Origin: Sapria himalayana
Taxonomy: Eukaryota > Streptophyta > Magnoliopsida > Malpighiales > Rafflesiaceae
DNA: 64,000 nucleotides
Direction of reading: 5' to 3'
Assembly: GCA_029783825.1 (NCBI GenBank)
Contig: JAREIK010001332.1
Coordinates: 963,314 to 1,027,313 of the forward strand
This document shows positions 26,806-37,979 of the stretch, one piece after another. Numbering within the stretch: the stretch's first letter is position 1; the number at the start of each line of letters is the position of its first letter. Below the pieces are notes generated by a model. The model saw nothing but the letters and a program-made list of their open reading frames with translations, did no database searches and was not told the DNA's origin. The translations under genes were made by a program, and so were the position numbers.

Positions 26806-27060
26806 GCCTTAATTTTACAGCATTAATTTTCCAGCACTAATTTTCCAGCATTAATTTTCCAGCATTAATTTTCCAGCACTAATTTTCCAGCACTAATTTT
26901 CCAGCATTAATTTTCCAGCATTAATTTTCCAGCACTAATTTTCCAGCACTAATTTTCCAGCACTAATTTTCCAGCACTAATTTTACAGCTTTCCAGCACT
27001 AATTTTACAGAACTAATTTTCCGAAACTAATTTTCCGGCACTAATTTTTTAGTAATTAAT
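26806..27060. repeat. 14-bp minisatellite in the Harbinger end
   Basis: About 17 tandem copies of CACTAATTTTCCAG / CATTAATTTTCCAG, degenerating at both edges. It occupies the place where copy 2 has a few loose words such as GTACTTAATTTTTTCAG just inside its inverted repeat, so it probably arose by expansion of the element's subterminal motif. Confidence 0.92.
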
Positions 27061-27102
27061 TTTTTTCAATTTTATCAAAACTCATCAATATCAATCCAAG
27101 TT

Positions 27103-27109
27103 ACGTGGC
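27103..27109 (+). promoter_or_regulatory. ACGTGGC (ABRE/G-box core) upstream of the RCC1-like gene
   Basis: ACGTGGC lies 132 bp before the start codon of the RCC1-like gene. ACGT cores of this form bind plant bZIP factors and often occur in proximal promoters. The motif is short, so it could be chance. No clear TATA box could be chosen in this AT-rich DNA. Confidence 0.3.
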
Positions 27110-27240
27110 GTTATTCGCTTAGATAAATTGATCATGTCAATCATATGAATTGTTAGTGAGCCCCTTTGAAAATTGTTGAAATAAAGAGAGAGTACATTCC
27201 AAGGTACGTTTTTCCGTACGATAAGTTATCGCGTTCATCT

Positions 27241-27436
27241 ATGGTCGTGGAGGCAGAAAAAGACAATGGTGTTAGCAAGGAGAGCAAGAAGATTAAGTCT
27301 GTGTTTATGTGGGGGTATCTTCCTGGTGCGTCACCGGTGAGATCACCGCTTCTTCTTCCGATCGTCGTGCAGTCTTCGGAATATACTTGGAAGGATGTAT
27401 GTGGCGGCGGATGCGGTTTCGCCATGGCGATTTCAG
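27241..27436 (+). CDS. RCC1-repeat family protein, exon 1
   Basis: ATG at 27241 gives 65 codons plus one base. It begins MVVEAEKDNG, then a Lys-rich stretch, 'VFMWGYLPGASPVRSPLLLP', 'YTWKDVCGGGCGFAMAIS'. This matches the N-terminus of a group of plant RCC1-repeat proteins in which WGYLPG precedes the first beta-propeller blade. The exon ends ...TTTCAG before GTGATT (donor at 27437), in phase 1. Joining to 61486 restores a Glu codon and continues 'SE.SG.L.TWGS', the expected next residues. RCC1 repeats form a seven-bladed propeller used for protein binding or GDP/GTP exchange; the exact role of this member is not inferable. No stops or frameshifts. An open frame extends upstream to 27166 without another ATG. 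Confidence 0.88.
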
Positions 27437-27734
27437 GTGATTTATTGGTTAACTATTACTTATATTTCAACTTGAGTTGGTTGATAACGAAATTGTTGGG
27501 ATCGTTACTTATGTTTTAGCTTCGTTTTAATTTCCTACCTTAGTTCCTGACGGCTCAGTCTAGTTACACCATCATGGGGTTGTTCAAAGAATTTTAATGC
27601 TTACCCTGTATAAATATAAGCTACACTTCCTGTTAACGGTTAAAAAATATCACATATTGCTAATTGGGAAAATTGTGTTTGGGAATCCTAAAATTTATAT
27701 TCGTGGATTGATACTGAAGTTTATTGCTAGTTTT

Positions 27735-27885
27735 ACTAGTATTTAGGGATATTTATGTGTATTTGGATTGTTGTAAGTTTATCTTAGCCTTTAGGGATAC
27801 TTATGTCTATTTGCATTGTTCTAAGTTTGTCCTAGACTTTAGGGATATTATATGTATTGAGTTTTTGCAAGTTTGTCATTTTCTT
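27735..27885. repeat. 48-bp tandem repeat, about three copies
   Basis: TTTAGGGATA recurs at 27742, 27790 and 27838, each followed by TTATGT-TATTTG(G/C)ATTGTT-TAAGTTT variants, giving a 48-bp period in the early part of intron 1. The remaining sequence up to 28597 is plain AT-rich intron. Confidence 0.75.
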
Positions 27886-28597
27886 TATTAATGCTATAAT
27901 AAGTAATGCATATCTCCTATTCTTGGATAAGGCATAGTTTTATGGGTTATATTATGTCGAGTAGGTATTGGATAATTAGAATATTTTGAAGTGAGATTTA
28001 TTGTGAGTAGTTTACTCATATGTTTGAAGTGAATTATTAAGATATGTTTTTTGTAGCAAAGATATTTTTAGTACGAATGCTTATATCATAGATAATATTT
28101 AATAGATAAATAATATATTAGTTACAAGTGAATACTTTTTTTTCATAATAAATTTAAGGAGGATATGTATAAGAAACAATCACATATTTTTTGAGCATTG
28201 ATTAATTAGTTAGATTTAGTTTGGTAGATTATGAAAAATATTGAATGTCCCAAACTAGTCATTGATGTCTTGATTTAAGAAATTTTTGCTTATAATTATT
28301 TCTTTTGGTTTATATGGATATGTTATAATTTTTTTTTAATTTTTATTGGAGTTCATATGATAATTCTATCTTGTTGGTTGTGCATATAGATGATAATGAG
28401 TTGAGATTTATTTAACTCAAGAAATATTTATAATTATAATTTCATATAGGTCTTGAGAAACTTAAATATTTTCATGAAATAAAGTATCATATGATATGAG
28501 AGGTATTGGTTGCATAGATGTGATCCATATTTTACAATCTCATAATGAATAGTCTTTTGGGTTGTATTATTTTAGATAATTATATGGAATTACATAG

Positions 28598-28758
28598 TGT
28601 AGAGAGAGAGAAATAGAGCGAGGAAGGAAACCTTCAATTGCTGCACTTGTGGAGAAGACATCATAAAAGTCATCAATTACTTTTTATCATATTTTTCTGA
28701 TTCAACCTTTACAAGGAGAGGTATTTACAGCTAGAAGAATAATATAATATATTCAACA
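28598..28758 (-). repeat. Copia-1 LTR (3' LTR of the minus-strand element)
   Basis: Plus-strand TGTAGAGAGAGAGAAATAG ... TTCAACA. It shares GGAAGGAAACCTT, GTGGAGAAGACATCATAAAAG and CCTTACAAGGAGAGGTAT-type blocks with 33107-33256, plus an extra segment TCAATTGCTGCAC. Confidence 0.85.
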
Positions 28759-28765
28759 CTCTTCA

Positions 28766-31702
28766 AGCTGGAGCATATACTTCATATGCATATTGCTTGT
28801 TACAAATATATTTAATCTTAGGACCTCTGAGAGATTTAATGAAGATGTATGTTAGTTGATCATTTAAATTTAATAAAATTTGTAGTAACATATCCTGATA
28901 TGATTTTTTCTCTAATAAAGTGACAGTTAACTTCAAATTGTTTGGTCCTTTTATGAAACTTTGGATTGAATGTAATATGTAATGTAGTCTGGTTATCATA
29001 GATGAGTTTTATTTGTTCATCTTTTCCAAATCTCAACTCGGTTTCAGCGCTAGATCTGATCATTATATTTTATTTTTTACTCTTCCAAAATATTAGATTA
29101 TCTCCAATAAAAATATAATATCCTGAAGTGTAATATCTATCCATGGGTGAGCTTGCTCAATCTGCATCTGAGTAATCAATAAACTGAGTATGACCTTTAT
29201 TCTCGTGCAACACACATTATTCTGGTGTGCTTTTGATATATCGAAGAATGCGAATTACTATATCCCAATGGCTATTACATGGTGATTGTAAGAATTGACT
29301 AACAACATTCACAGAAAAAAAATATTTGGACGAGTAATGATGAGGTAGTTCAATTTACCTACGAGTCGTCGATATCTCCCAGAGTCTCCAAAGGCTCATC
29401 CTGTCTTGGTATAAGTTTGATATTCTGATTCATAGGTATGTCTACCGGTTTACAGTCTAACATACTGGTTTTTTTAGATTGTCTAAAGCATACTTCTCTT
29501 GGGGCAGGATCTTACTAGAATTTGATTGAGTTATCTTATTTCCTAAGAAATATTTGAGTTTTTCCATATTTTTAATCTGAAAATGGGTAAAAAGATATTA
29601 TTTTAGTTTTTGAATATCATCCTAATTACTCCCTGTAATCATAATGTCGTTGACATAAACAACCAAATAAATACACTGTCCCAATGAGTTACGATGATAG
29701 AAAATTGAATAGTCTGCCATGCTGTGAAGCATGCCAAACTCTTGAACAATAGAACTAAAACGGCTAAATGATGCTCGAGGAGATTATTTCAAGTCATATA
29801 AAGAATGACTTTGCTTGTACACTAAATCATACTCCCCCTGAGCAACAAAATCAAGATGGTGCTTCATATAAACTTTCTCAGCAAGATTACTATGAAGAAA
29901 GATATTTTTAATATCCAATTGATAAAATGGCTAAGAACACATAGTATCCATAGAGAGAAGCAAACAGACTGAAGCAATATTGACAACATGGGAGAATATG
30001 TCACCATGATCAGAATCATAAACCTGAATATAGACTTTAGCAACTAGGTGAGCTTTAAGGTGATCAATCTGTTTATCAGGACCAACCTTAATGGCATAGA
30101 CCCAATAACAATCAACTATAGATTTATCAGGAGACAAATCAGCAAGATCCCAAGTGCCATTAGAGTGCAGAACAGTCATTTCATCCACCATTATATGTTA
30201 CCAGCTTGGATGGGAAGAAGCGTCATGGGTGTTCTTTGGAAGTGAAATAGATGATATAGCAGAAACAAAAATAGAATATGGTGAAGATAATTGATGGTAA
30301 CTCAAAAAATTATAGATAGGATGAGAATTACGAGTAGAGCGGGTATCTTTCCAAAAAGTAATGGGTAATTCATTAGGAGAAGGTAGTGCTGGGGCAGAAG
30401 TATTCGAAGGGACATGAAGTGAGCTAGTAGGTGCCATAGAAATTGGGAGAGGAGCAGCGACATGAGGACGACGATGATAAACCTAAAGTGGTCGAGGAGG
30501 CACAACATCAGGTGGGGAGACAATGAGAAGGGGCAAGACTTTAGAAATATGAAGAGACTCAGAAGTGGTGGAGAAGAAAGGTGGGTCCTTAAAGAATGTG
30601 ACATCAGCATAGTAAGAGACACAGCTCAACAAACACAACTTGATTGTGATATCTATTATATTAAGAGAATAATAACAATAACTCTTTTGAAGTTTGGAAT
30701 ATCCCAATAAGAGGCACTTCATGAATTTGATGAAAAGCTTGTCATATCCAAGAGTGAGAATATGAATAAAACAAGTACAATCAAAGACATAAGGAGGAAA
30801 GAAATAATTAAAGTGGTCAGGAAAGAGAAGGGAATAAGGAATTTGATTGTGCAAGACCGAAGAAGACATACGATTAATTAAATAACAAGCGGTAAGAACA
30901 GTGTTCCCCAAAAAATAAAAAAGAATATTACTATGGAGGAGGATAGTACGAGCTATCTCAATAAGATGTTAATTCTTGCGTTCAGCGACTCCATTTTGTT
31001 GAGGAGTATGAGCACACGAAGACTGATAAAGAATCTCATGATGAGACATAAATGAAGTAAATGGTGCTAAAAAACTTTTCTTGGCATTGTCACTACGTAA
31101 CAAAAATAGAAATATTGAATTATATCTGAATTTCAACATAAAATTTCTGAAAAATAGAGAATAATTTAATTTGATTTTTTATTAAAAATAACCAAATACA
31201 TCGAGATTAGTTATCAATAAAAGTGATAAAATATTAAATCATAAAGTAGATGCAATCCGACAAGGACCCCAAACGTCAGTGTGGACAAACTCAAAAAGAG
31301 ACTTTGCCCAATTTTTCTAACGTTTTGGGAATGAGACACGAGTATGTTTCTAAGCTAACATGTCTCACACGGAAGTGATGACAAAGTGGAAAAATAAGGG
31401 ATCATCTTCTAAAACTTAGAGAGACTAGGGTAGCTCAGACGACTGTGAATGAGAAGAGGAGCATCAGTGGAAATGCAAACTGTAGGAGATGAATCCGAGG
31501 TGGGGTGATATGAGCCATGAGACTTATGTCTTATGCCAATCATCTTTCCTGTACTCCGGTCTTGCAAGGTCACAAATTTATTAGAAAAGATAATAGAGTA
31601 ATTAAGAGTATGAGTGATTCTATTAATGAAAATAAGATTAAAAGGATATTCCGGAGTATAAAGGACATGTGTGAGAGGTAGAAAAGGAAGAGGAAGGTCC
31701 AA
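28766..31702 (-). pseudogene. Copia-1 pol (integrase, RT, RNase H), degraded
   Basis: Minus-strand pieces run in Copia order. At 31409-31702 is the GAG-pre-integrase region (VLYTPEYPFNL, GKMIGI..., LIHSRLSYPSLSKF). The integrase is degraded over 30500-31400. The RT runs from about 30190 downward, with NGTWDLADL, 'VDCYWVYAIKV', and further down 'YVNDIMITG' near 29640 where the family has YVDD. RNase H is at 28763-29063, with 'RSSAETELRFGKDEQIKLI'. About 25 residues normally separating RSSAE from LRFG are missing. The polyprotein ends KSLRGPKIKYICNKQYAYEVYAPA-like, just before the LTR. Frameshifts and stops make it inactive. Confidence 0.85.
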
Positions 31703-31736
31703 ACCAATTTTTTAGCCACAGTTTGAGAATCATTAG

Positions 31737-32695
31737 CTAAGGTAATAGTAGGTAAAGTAGATGTAGTAGTAATAGAGGAGAAAAGATCCTTATTACTAAA
31801 TATGTGATCAGAAGCTCCAGAATTTGGAACCTAGGATCCAAGAGAAGATGTGTGTGTAAGGCAGGCAGAGGTTTACCAGGCTGAGCAACAGAGGCAACAG
31901 AAGCTAGAGATGATGAGAAGCTTGGAGGTTGAGGCATCTGATAATTAGAAGATTGGGATACGTGGGTAGTGCGGGGAGGCCGCCCATGTAACTGATTACA
32001 ATAATTGTGAGTGTGACCAGGTTTATTACAATAGGTACAATGAGGACGTTGGTCTCTACCTCGGTTACGACTATATTTTTTTCAAGAGGTAGTTTGAAAA
32101 ACTAATACAAAAGAATCTGAAGTGCTATCAGATAATAAAGTTTGAGTGGATTAGAGACGAAAAAGGCGAGCAAACACATCATCTAAGGATAGAATTGATG
32201 AACTACTAAGAATCTAATCATGAATAGGCTCAAGATCCGAATGAAGGCCAATATGAGTAATGACCAAGAAAAACTTATTAAGCTGTGTTTGTTGAGCCCC
32301 AATATCAGAAATAAGAGACATCACAGTCAAGAATTCCTTTTTAAGAGAAGTAATCTAGCCAATATAAGTAGATATATCCAACTCTTGTTGGCGGATATGG
32401 ACAATAGTAGAAGTTACTTTATAAAGATGTTGGATATCATTTGTATATAATCCTTTAGTTTGAGTTCAAAATTTAAAATAAGTTTTGTAGGCTCGAAGAT
32501 GAAAAAAAATCTTGGGATCAACTGATTGTCATAATATACTACATAACTGGGTATCAATCTTTCTTTACTATACACGTTAAATCTCAGGAATATCAGCATT
32601 CTGTGTAACCAAATGGTCATCATATTCTTGTCTCATAAATCAAAGTTTAATAGAGATAGATCATAAAAGATAATTTTCACGGTCAACTAATTTCT
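31737..32695 (-). pseudogene. Copia-1 gag relic with zinc knuckle
   Basis: On the minus strand, 'LVDRENYLLWSISIKL.FM' near 32690-32640 is the N-terminal gag motif. It is followed by 'LCSILWQSIDPKI' (UBN2-type gag), and at 31998-32039 a complete CCHC zinc knuckle, CTYCNKPGHTHNYC. A Pro/Ser/His-rich linker follows. Several stops separate the frames. Gag coats the RNA in the particle. Confidence 0.8.
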
Positions 32696-32719
32696 TCAAA
32701 GTAATTACGAGAGGAGCCA

Positions 32720-33097
32720 GCGAGACTGGCCAAGCTTTCTGATGGCATTGTCGTCCTCAAGATTGGAGGAGCCAGTGAGACGAATGATAGAGTAATGGAT
32801 GCTCAAAATGCCACAAAAGTGGCCGTGGAAGAAGGAATCGTTCATGATGGCGGTGTTGCTCTGCTTTATGCATCATGAGAGCTAAAAAAGTTGTAGATGG
32901 CCAATTTTGACCAGAAGATTGACATTTAGATAATTCAGAATGCGCTCAAGATATTGATGCAAACTATAAATGCAAATGCTGGAGTTGAGGGCGCAGATGT
33001 GGTGGGGAAGTTGTTGGAGCAGGAGAATCCTGATCTTGGATATGATGCCGCCAAAAGCGAATATGTGGATATGATCAAGGCTGGAATCATTGATCCT
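32720..33097 (+). pseudogene. Captured fragment of mitochondrial chaperonin CPN60
   Basis: The plus strand reads [20 protein letters not shown], then (after loss of about seven residues) '[19 protein letters not shown]', 'GGVALLYAS', 'ANFDQKIDI', 'NANAGVEGADVVGKLLEQ' and 'NPDLGYDAAKSEYVDMIKAG'. This is the apical/intermediate/equatorial C-terminal part of plant mitochondrial HSP60. Stops replace residues after YAS, after KKL and after KIDI. It is contiguous with no intron, and is antisense to the Copia element that contains it. It sits between the element's upstream LTR and gag, replacing leader DNA. It is most likely copied from mRNA during retrotransposition. Confidence 0.9.
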
Positions 33098-33106
33098 CCA
33101 ATTCCA

Positions 33107-33256
33107 TGTTGAGAGAGAGAGAGAGAGAGAGAGGAAGGAAACCTTGTGGAGAAGACATCATAAAAGCCATCAATCACCTTTTCATCATATTTTTATGATT
33201 CAACCCTTACAAGGAGAGGTATATTTAGTTTGAAGAATAATATAATATATTTAACA
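33107..33256 (-). repeat. Copia-1 LTR (5' LTR of the minus-strand element)
   Basis: TGTTGAGAGAGAGAGAGAG ... TTTAACA on the plus strand, the partner of 28598-28758. The sequence immediately inside (TTCCA / TGGAATTGG on the element's strand) is a poor match to an initiator-tRNA primer site, so the primer site seems lost. Confidence 0.85.
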
Positions 33257-33261
33257 TATAG

Positions 33262-34145
33262 CTTATATAATTAATATAATTAGTTATTTCTTAGATTTTT
33301 TATGATATTTTCATCTAAATATAATTTTTAATATATATGTATGTTAAAAAATTGTTAGGTTTTGCTATCTTTTTCAATGATTAGAAGTAATGTTAGCTAG
33401 CTAATTTTTTATATTAAAGCTAGGTACTAACTTACATTGAAATGCTATGTATTTAAAGATTTTTTTTTTGAACATAATTTTCTATCTTCTAAAGGTAAGT
33501 GAAATATGATAATCTTGAGATTCAATACGTAGATAGATTTCAAGATAAAAATGAAAATTACTTACTTTTTTAATTATTCTATAATGTGATAATCAAACAT
33601 TAAATTATATAGACTCTAATTTTGTCTTTCACCTTTAAGAGGACAAAAGATATAAAACTAAATTATTATTTTTTAATGAAGAAGATTAATAATGAGATTA
33701 ATACTATATCTTGTATTCTCATAGCAGATCAAATAACAAATATATTTATAAATTTCTTAAATCGATCTCAATTTATTTATTTTTTCATTCAAATTTAATA
33801 TTCAAAATATTTATTCAATAGCTTGAATGAAATATCATAGCTATCTTTTTGATAGTATTTTTAGTTAATGATAAGAGCACTCAACATATTGGTTTTTTAT
33901 AAGTTTTTTTTATTTATACATATATTGGTTTTTTCATTTATGTTGAATGATAATATGCATAACATTTTTTTGTATTAATAGTTTACCATTCACAATTATA
34001 TTTTGATAAGAAATATCTTCTAAATTAAAATAAATAATTTAAAAAATACTATGCTATGTTTTTTTGCTAATAAATATGTTAATTTTTTCTTAATTTAATT
34101 ATAACTTATTTTTTTATTATAGTATAGATAATTGATTTGTATTGC
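33262..34145. other. AT-rich intron sequence, nothing recognised
   Basis: No repeats, open frames or motifs that I can assign. Confidence 0.5.
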
Positions 34146-34149
34146 AAAA

Positions 34150-34690
34150 ATGAATAATAATAATGAAACTCAATTAGATTCGAGTACTATTGGAAGAAAA
34201 AATTTAGAATAGAAGAATGCGTATCTACTAATTGAAAAAGATTTGAACATCATTATATTATTTTTTTGTGACTAAGTAATTGAATGAGACATATATAAAC
34301 ACAAACATCTTGTTGGTGAATATAGAATTATAATAAAAACATAAAAAATAGTTGACACATATTTGAGAACAAATAAAGGCATATATTAGTTTTAAAAAAA
34401 TTTTTAAAAAATTAAATGAATGTGAAATATTAAGATATTGATGATTTGATTTGTGTTGTAGATCAAAAATTTGGTAAGGAGATTGATAGTATAATCAATG
34501 GCACCAACATGTTTAGTAGAGGTAGTAACCAAGGATAAAGTAATTTGAGGATGTTTGTTTCAAAAAGACCAAGATGAAAAATATGAAAATATTTTTGTTG
34601 ATTCAATAGAGAAGGAAGATAGTTAAGATTATAAGTTTAATGATGTAAATGGTGAAGATTTTTTTTGGTTTACTTGATGATTAATGATTA
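34150..34690 (+). pseudogene. hAT-type BED zinc-finger protein relic
   Basis: The plus reading MNNNNETQLDSSTIGRKN is followed by a degraded BED-like block. 'FFCD' and 'YKHKHLVGEYRIIIKT' correspond to the family's 'C..C.K...GG..R.K.HL.G' text. Near 34600-34670 an acidic 'YKFNDVNGEDFF' stretch follows. Several stops. The similarity is to the N-terminus of plant hAT-derived transposases, from memory only. Confidence 0.4.
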
Positions 34691-35295
34691 ATTATCATGG
34701 ATAAATTGTTATTTTAATTTTACTTTAGTGATGTTTTGAACTTATATTTAATTTCTTGACATTTTATAATTCGGTTTGAAAATATTAGATAAAATATGCA
34801 TAAACAATTATGATATTTTATTTTTATATTTAAAATTATTTAGTTATATATATATATATATATATAGTTTTAGATAGAATATATGGATGATATGTGATGA
34901 TTTATGTAATGAGGATATATAAATAATAATTAAATTTGATTATATTATATATAAATATATATGTGAAATTGAATAAGACTCGATTTACTAAAACACATCA
35001 TAGTTGTGTCTCACATTATTAAATCTCATATCTTAGATATGATTTGTGCCTCAGGTTTTAAGAGTTTTTTTTACATCTTGACGTGCTTTGCACTTTAGGC
35101 TCTAAGGGTCTTTCACATATTGGCGTGTCTTGCATCTCAAGCTTTAGGGTCCTTTGTGCCTTGCTGTGACTTTCATAATTGTGGGGTGACTATAATTGAA
35201 GAAACATGTGTTGTTGGGAAAAGATAATTAGTGGTGAAAATGAGTCGTGCTATATGACTTGGTATTTTTGTGGCCTAATTTTGCCACCATGCTGG
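34691..35295. other. Intron sequence, nothing firm
   Basis: AT-rich with a TA microsatellite at 34846-34865. Near 35035-35160 the phrases TTGCG-like/'CTTTGGG' and 'TTTTAAGAG...ACGTG(C)TTTGC' occur two or three times in variant form, suggesting a small degenerate repeat. Confidence 0.35.
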
Positions 35296-35849
35296 TAGAG
35301 GTGTCAAATGGGTCATGTCGTGTTAAATATGATATGAGAGGCTTACCATGTCGTATCCGACATGATACTACAACTAGAATGGTGGCCCAGCACAACACGG
35401 TTGGCTCACACATTGCAGAGCCATGTCGGACCTAGAGTGGGTTGTGCTATTTGGACCATTTATGCCAGTAAGAATTAGTTCTTTTTATTGGTCCCCTGGG
35501 GGGCTTGGGCTTGTGCAATTGGGCTTTAATTTTAAATTTTAATATAAAGTTAAATTTTAAATCACATTGACACTTGACTTGACATTTTATTTAATTTTTC
35601 TCAAATAAAAGATAAAAAATTTATTTAATTTCAATAAAATAAAACAAATACATAATATAAATAATGCATAAATTATATAAAAAACATCCAAAATAAAAAT
35701 GATAAATATTGAAATTCAAGATCTCTTACACCAATAGTGCATAAATCATAATAAAATAAAAAAATAACAAAAATAAGCTATCACTTGTATTTTAGCACAA
35801 TATAAGTATCATATGAATCAATAATTATCAATAATCAATTGATGTATAT

Positions 35850-36660
35850 AGTATAATACTATGGATAGAGATGTAGATTATCGTAATCATGAATGTGTCT
35901 AAAGATGTTGCTTATGCTCTTCATATTTTTAATCTTTAAGTCTCATGAATTATCATCTCTCATTATCTCTAGTATTTTATCCTAAATGTCTAATCTCAAA
36001 TTTTTTTAGTCTTTTAAGAATATAAGTATCTCTATTATTTCTAGTCATAATTTTGATTTTCTATCTAAAATGATATTAATTATAATATAAAAAATAAAAT
36101 CCGATGCTATACTAAATATCAGAGGGGTCAGTAAATCATGTGCCATATTAAATAGTATGAGATATGTGGATTCATATATTTTTTACTGTAGTAAATATTC
36201 AAATTTTTATTATCATTATGTGATAGAATGAAGTAATCAATATATAAGTATCAAGATAATTCGTTCCAATTTATAACTATTTTATTATATATTTTTGATT
36301 AATTGAATGGATAAATTATTATCTTTAAATATGATGTTCATGTTCGTACATGGAACATATCTATAATTATAATATCTAGTATCATAATATTTAAACAAGT
36401 CAATTAAATTTTCGTGAATGAACATTTCATGTTGGTATACATGATTCATGCATATCGATATGCATGTCAAAATATTTTATATTTCTTCTATCTTACTCTT
36501 AGGATCTTTATAAATAGCTAAACAATAAAAAAGTTAGAATAAATACAAGTATTTCAAATACTTAATTCTTATTTCAACAATCTTAATAATAATTATAGGG
36601 TGATCTTTATATTTATTAAAAATGATATTAATATTGCATATGCACCCAAGTGTAGTATAA
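35850..36660 (-). pseudogene. hAT-A transposase C-terminal half, minus strand
   Basis: Minus-strand text parallels hAT-B. At 36285-36470 is a piece with MFIHENLIDLFKYYDTRY (hAT-B: LIHEKLTDLFTYNDTRY) and 'NNLSIQL'. Further on comes a degraded dimerisation region (ASDF..., ...LEIIEILIFLKD). It is extensively mutated. It represents the C-terminal half of an Ac/Tam3-like transposase. Confidence 0.6.
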
Positions 36661-36714
36661 GTGGTGATAGTGTATACAGATAAATATGATTTCATATGCA
36701 CCTAAGTATAATGC

Positions 36715-36935
36715 AAGTTTCTATTGTAGTGAAAGTGATTTTAAATGGGAGATTGATCTTGAGGTCAGATATTGTTGATGCATTAGCATGCATGGAGGAT
36801 TAAGATGATTCGAGCTTGAATATTCATGATCATACTGTAATTGTAACACGAGCCGAAGAGTTAGTGGCAGATAATGATTCGTGAGACTTTGATGAAGACT
36901 GAGATTGAGCCTACTACTAGTGATATCATTATATG
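36715..36935 (+). pseudogene. Second hAT C-terminus, plus strand, inside hAT-A
   Basis: The plus reading VVKVILNGRLILRSDIVDAL with 'ACMED', 'DDSSLNIHDH' and 'EELVADNDS' matches the hAT-B dimerisation tail (VVNVISDTRLRLRLDIVETL). It lies back to back with the minus-strand copy, which already contains its own version of this region, so two hAT remnants are combined here. Confidence 0.6.
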
Positions 36936-37732
36936 CTTATGAGATAAATCATCAATATAATAATTTTTAAGATTCCATTGTTATTTTGTACTTATAGTTG
37001 TATTACGTTATAAAATGATTAAAATTTATAATATTTATTTTATGCTATTTTTGTGAGCTGATAATTATAATATGTGATTATAATTTTATTTTTTTGTTGT
37101 AATTATTTAATTAATTAATTTTATATTGAAATTTATAATATTTAGAATTATAGATCACTCGATTTTGAATGAGCCGAACATGGCATGACCGAGCACGAAA
37201 TTCCCAAGGCTCGGCACGTACTAGCCCAAATTTGGTAGACTTTGGCTGGTTGGGTTGTGTCGGACTTGCACTTTTTGAGTTGTGAGGAGCCTGCCTTTTT
37301 TGAGTCCTGCCTTGCCAGACATGACATTGTGGTCCGAGTGGACCACCAAAAAATGGGCTGTGTCAGCCTGGCAAGACCTATTTGCTACCTCGATGCCAGA
37401 CCATACATTTGTTGATCTATGTCATACCAAGGGTCATGCCGGGGCTACTTGATTTGATCGACAACTCTACATGCCGGGCAGGGCACGAACTGAGCGCTAG
37501 GTCATGTCTGTCGATATTCTTGCTACTAGCTACTAAGGGCCATGCAACAACATGAAATAGTGGCCGGTTTCAATATGGGTCATGCCAAGTCGGACATTTC
37601 CATTTTAAAACATGGTAGAAACTAGTCCGAAGATATGGTTCATACATGACCCGACACGTATCTAATGCTAGGTCATTAGCCTGAGTGTTGAATAGTCTAT
37701 CTTAAAGCCTTGGATTGGTCCACCCTAGGTTG

Positions 37733-37771
37733 CATGTGTGTGTGTGTGTATACATATATCTATATATACAC

Positions 37772-37808
<37 letters not shown>
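37733..37808. repeat. GT/TA compound microsatellite
   Basis: TGTGTGTGTGTG followed by mixed TATACATATA and a long TA run. Confidence 0.85.
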
Positions 37809-37812
<4 letters not shown>

Positions 37813-37979
37813 TATAAAATTAATTATACAATATTTAATATGTGATTTTTTTTTAAAATAACATAAATAATATTAAAAAAATGCCATTAATTTAAACGTA
37901 CAATATAATCTAAAATTCATTGAATAAAAATTAAATACACTCAAAATTTAAACATATAAAAAGTTTGAAAATAGAAAAA

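Larger units (their letters stand above)
24268..27085 (+). mobile_element. PIF/Harbinger element 1, 5'-truncated
   Basis: This is a plus-strand copy of the same element that lies at 50509-54275 on the minus strand. Shared markers in order are the Myb-like ORF text near 24290, MDDPLYI near 24860, the DDE transposase, and the 3' non-coding region (for example TTATCAAACAA and TTCAGCATTCAA words). Homology starts abruptly at 24268 inside the first gene, so the 5' end is lost. The right end near 27085 resembles the terminus of copy 2, but the sequence just inside it is replaced by a 14-bp minisatellite. Confidence 0.75.
28598..33256 (-). mobile_element. Copia LTR retrotransposon 1 (minus strand)
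   Basis: Two similar short LTRs (28598-28758 and 33107-33256), each with TG...CA ends, flank gag-pol relics on the minus strand. The 5-bp flanks are CATAG (28593-28597) and TATAG (33257-33261), a target duplication with one change. The polypurine-like tract beside the left LTR, read on the minus strand, is CCAGCTTGAAGAG. The LTRs differ by indels and many substitutions, so the insertion is old. A host CPN60 fragment lies between the upstream LTR and gag. Confidence 0.88.
35296..37664. mobile_element. hAT element A, degraded ends visible
   Basis: It starts TAGAGGTGTCAAATGGG at 35296 and ends ...CCGACACGTATCTA at 37664, an inverted repeat with several changes. Flanks CATGCTGG (35288-35295) and ATGCTAGG (37665-37672) look like a decayed 8-bp duplication. 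The ends are GC-rich (35296-35480, 37150-37660), as in the other hAT copies of this window. Inside are two differently oriented pieces of transposase. Confidence 0.65.

Noticed and set aside
26806..27060. CRISPR-like array
   Set aside because: The 14-bp units are directly tandem without spacers, and the DNA is plant nuclear in character.
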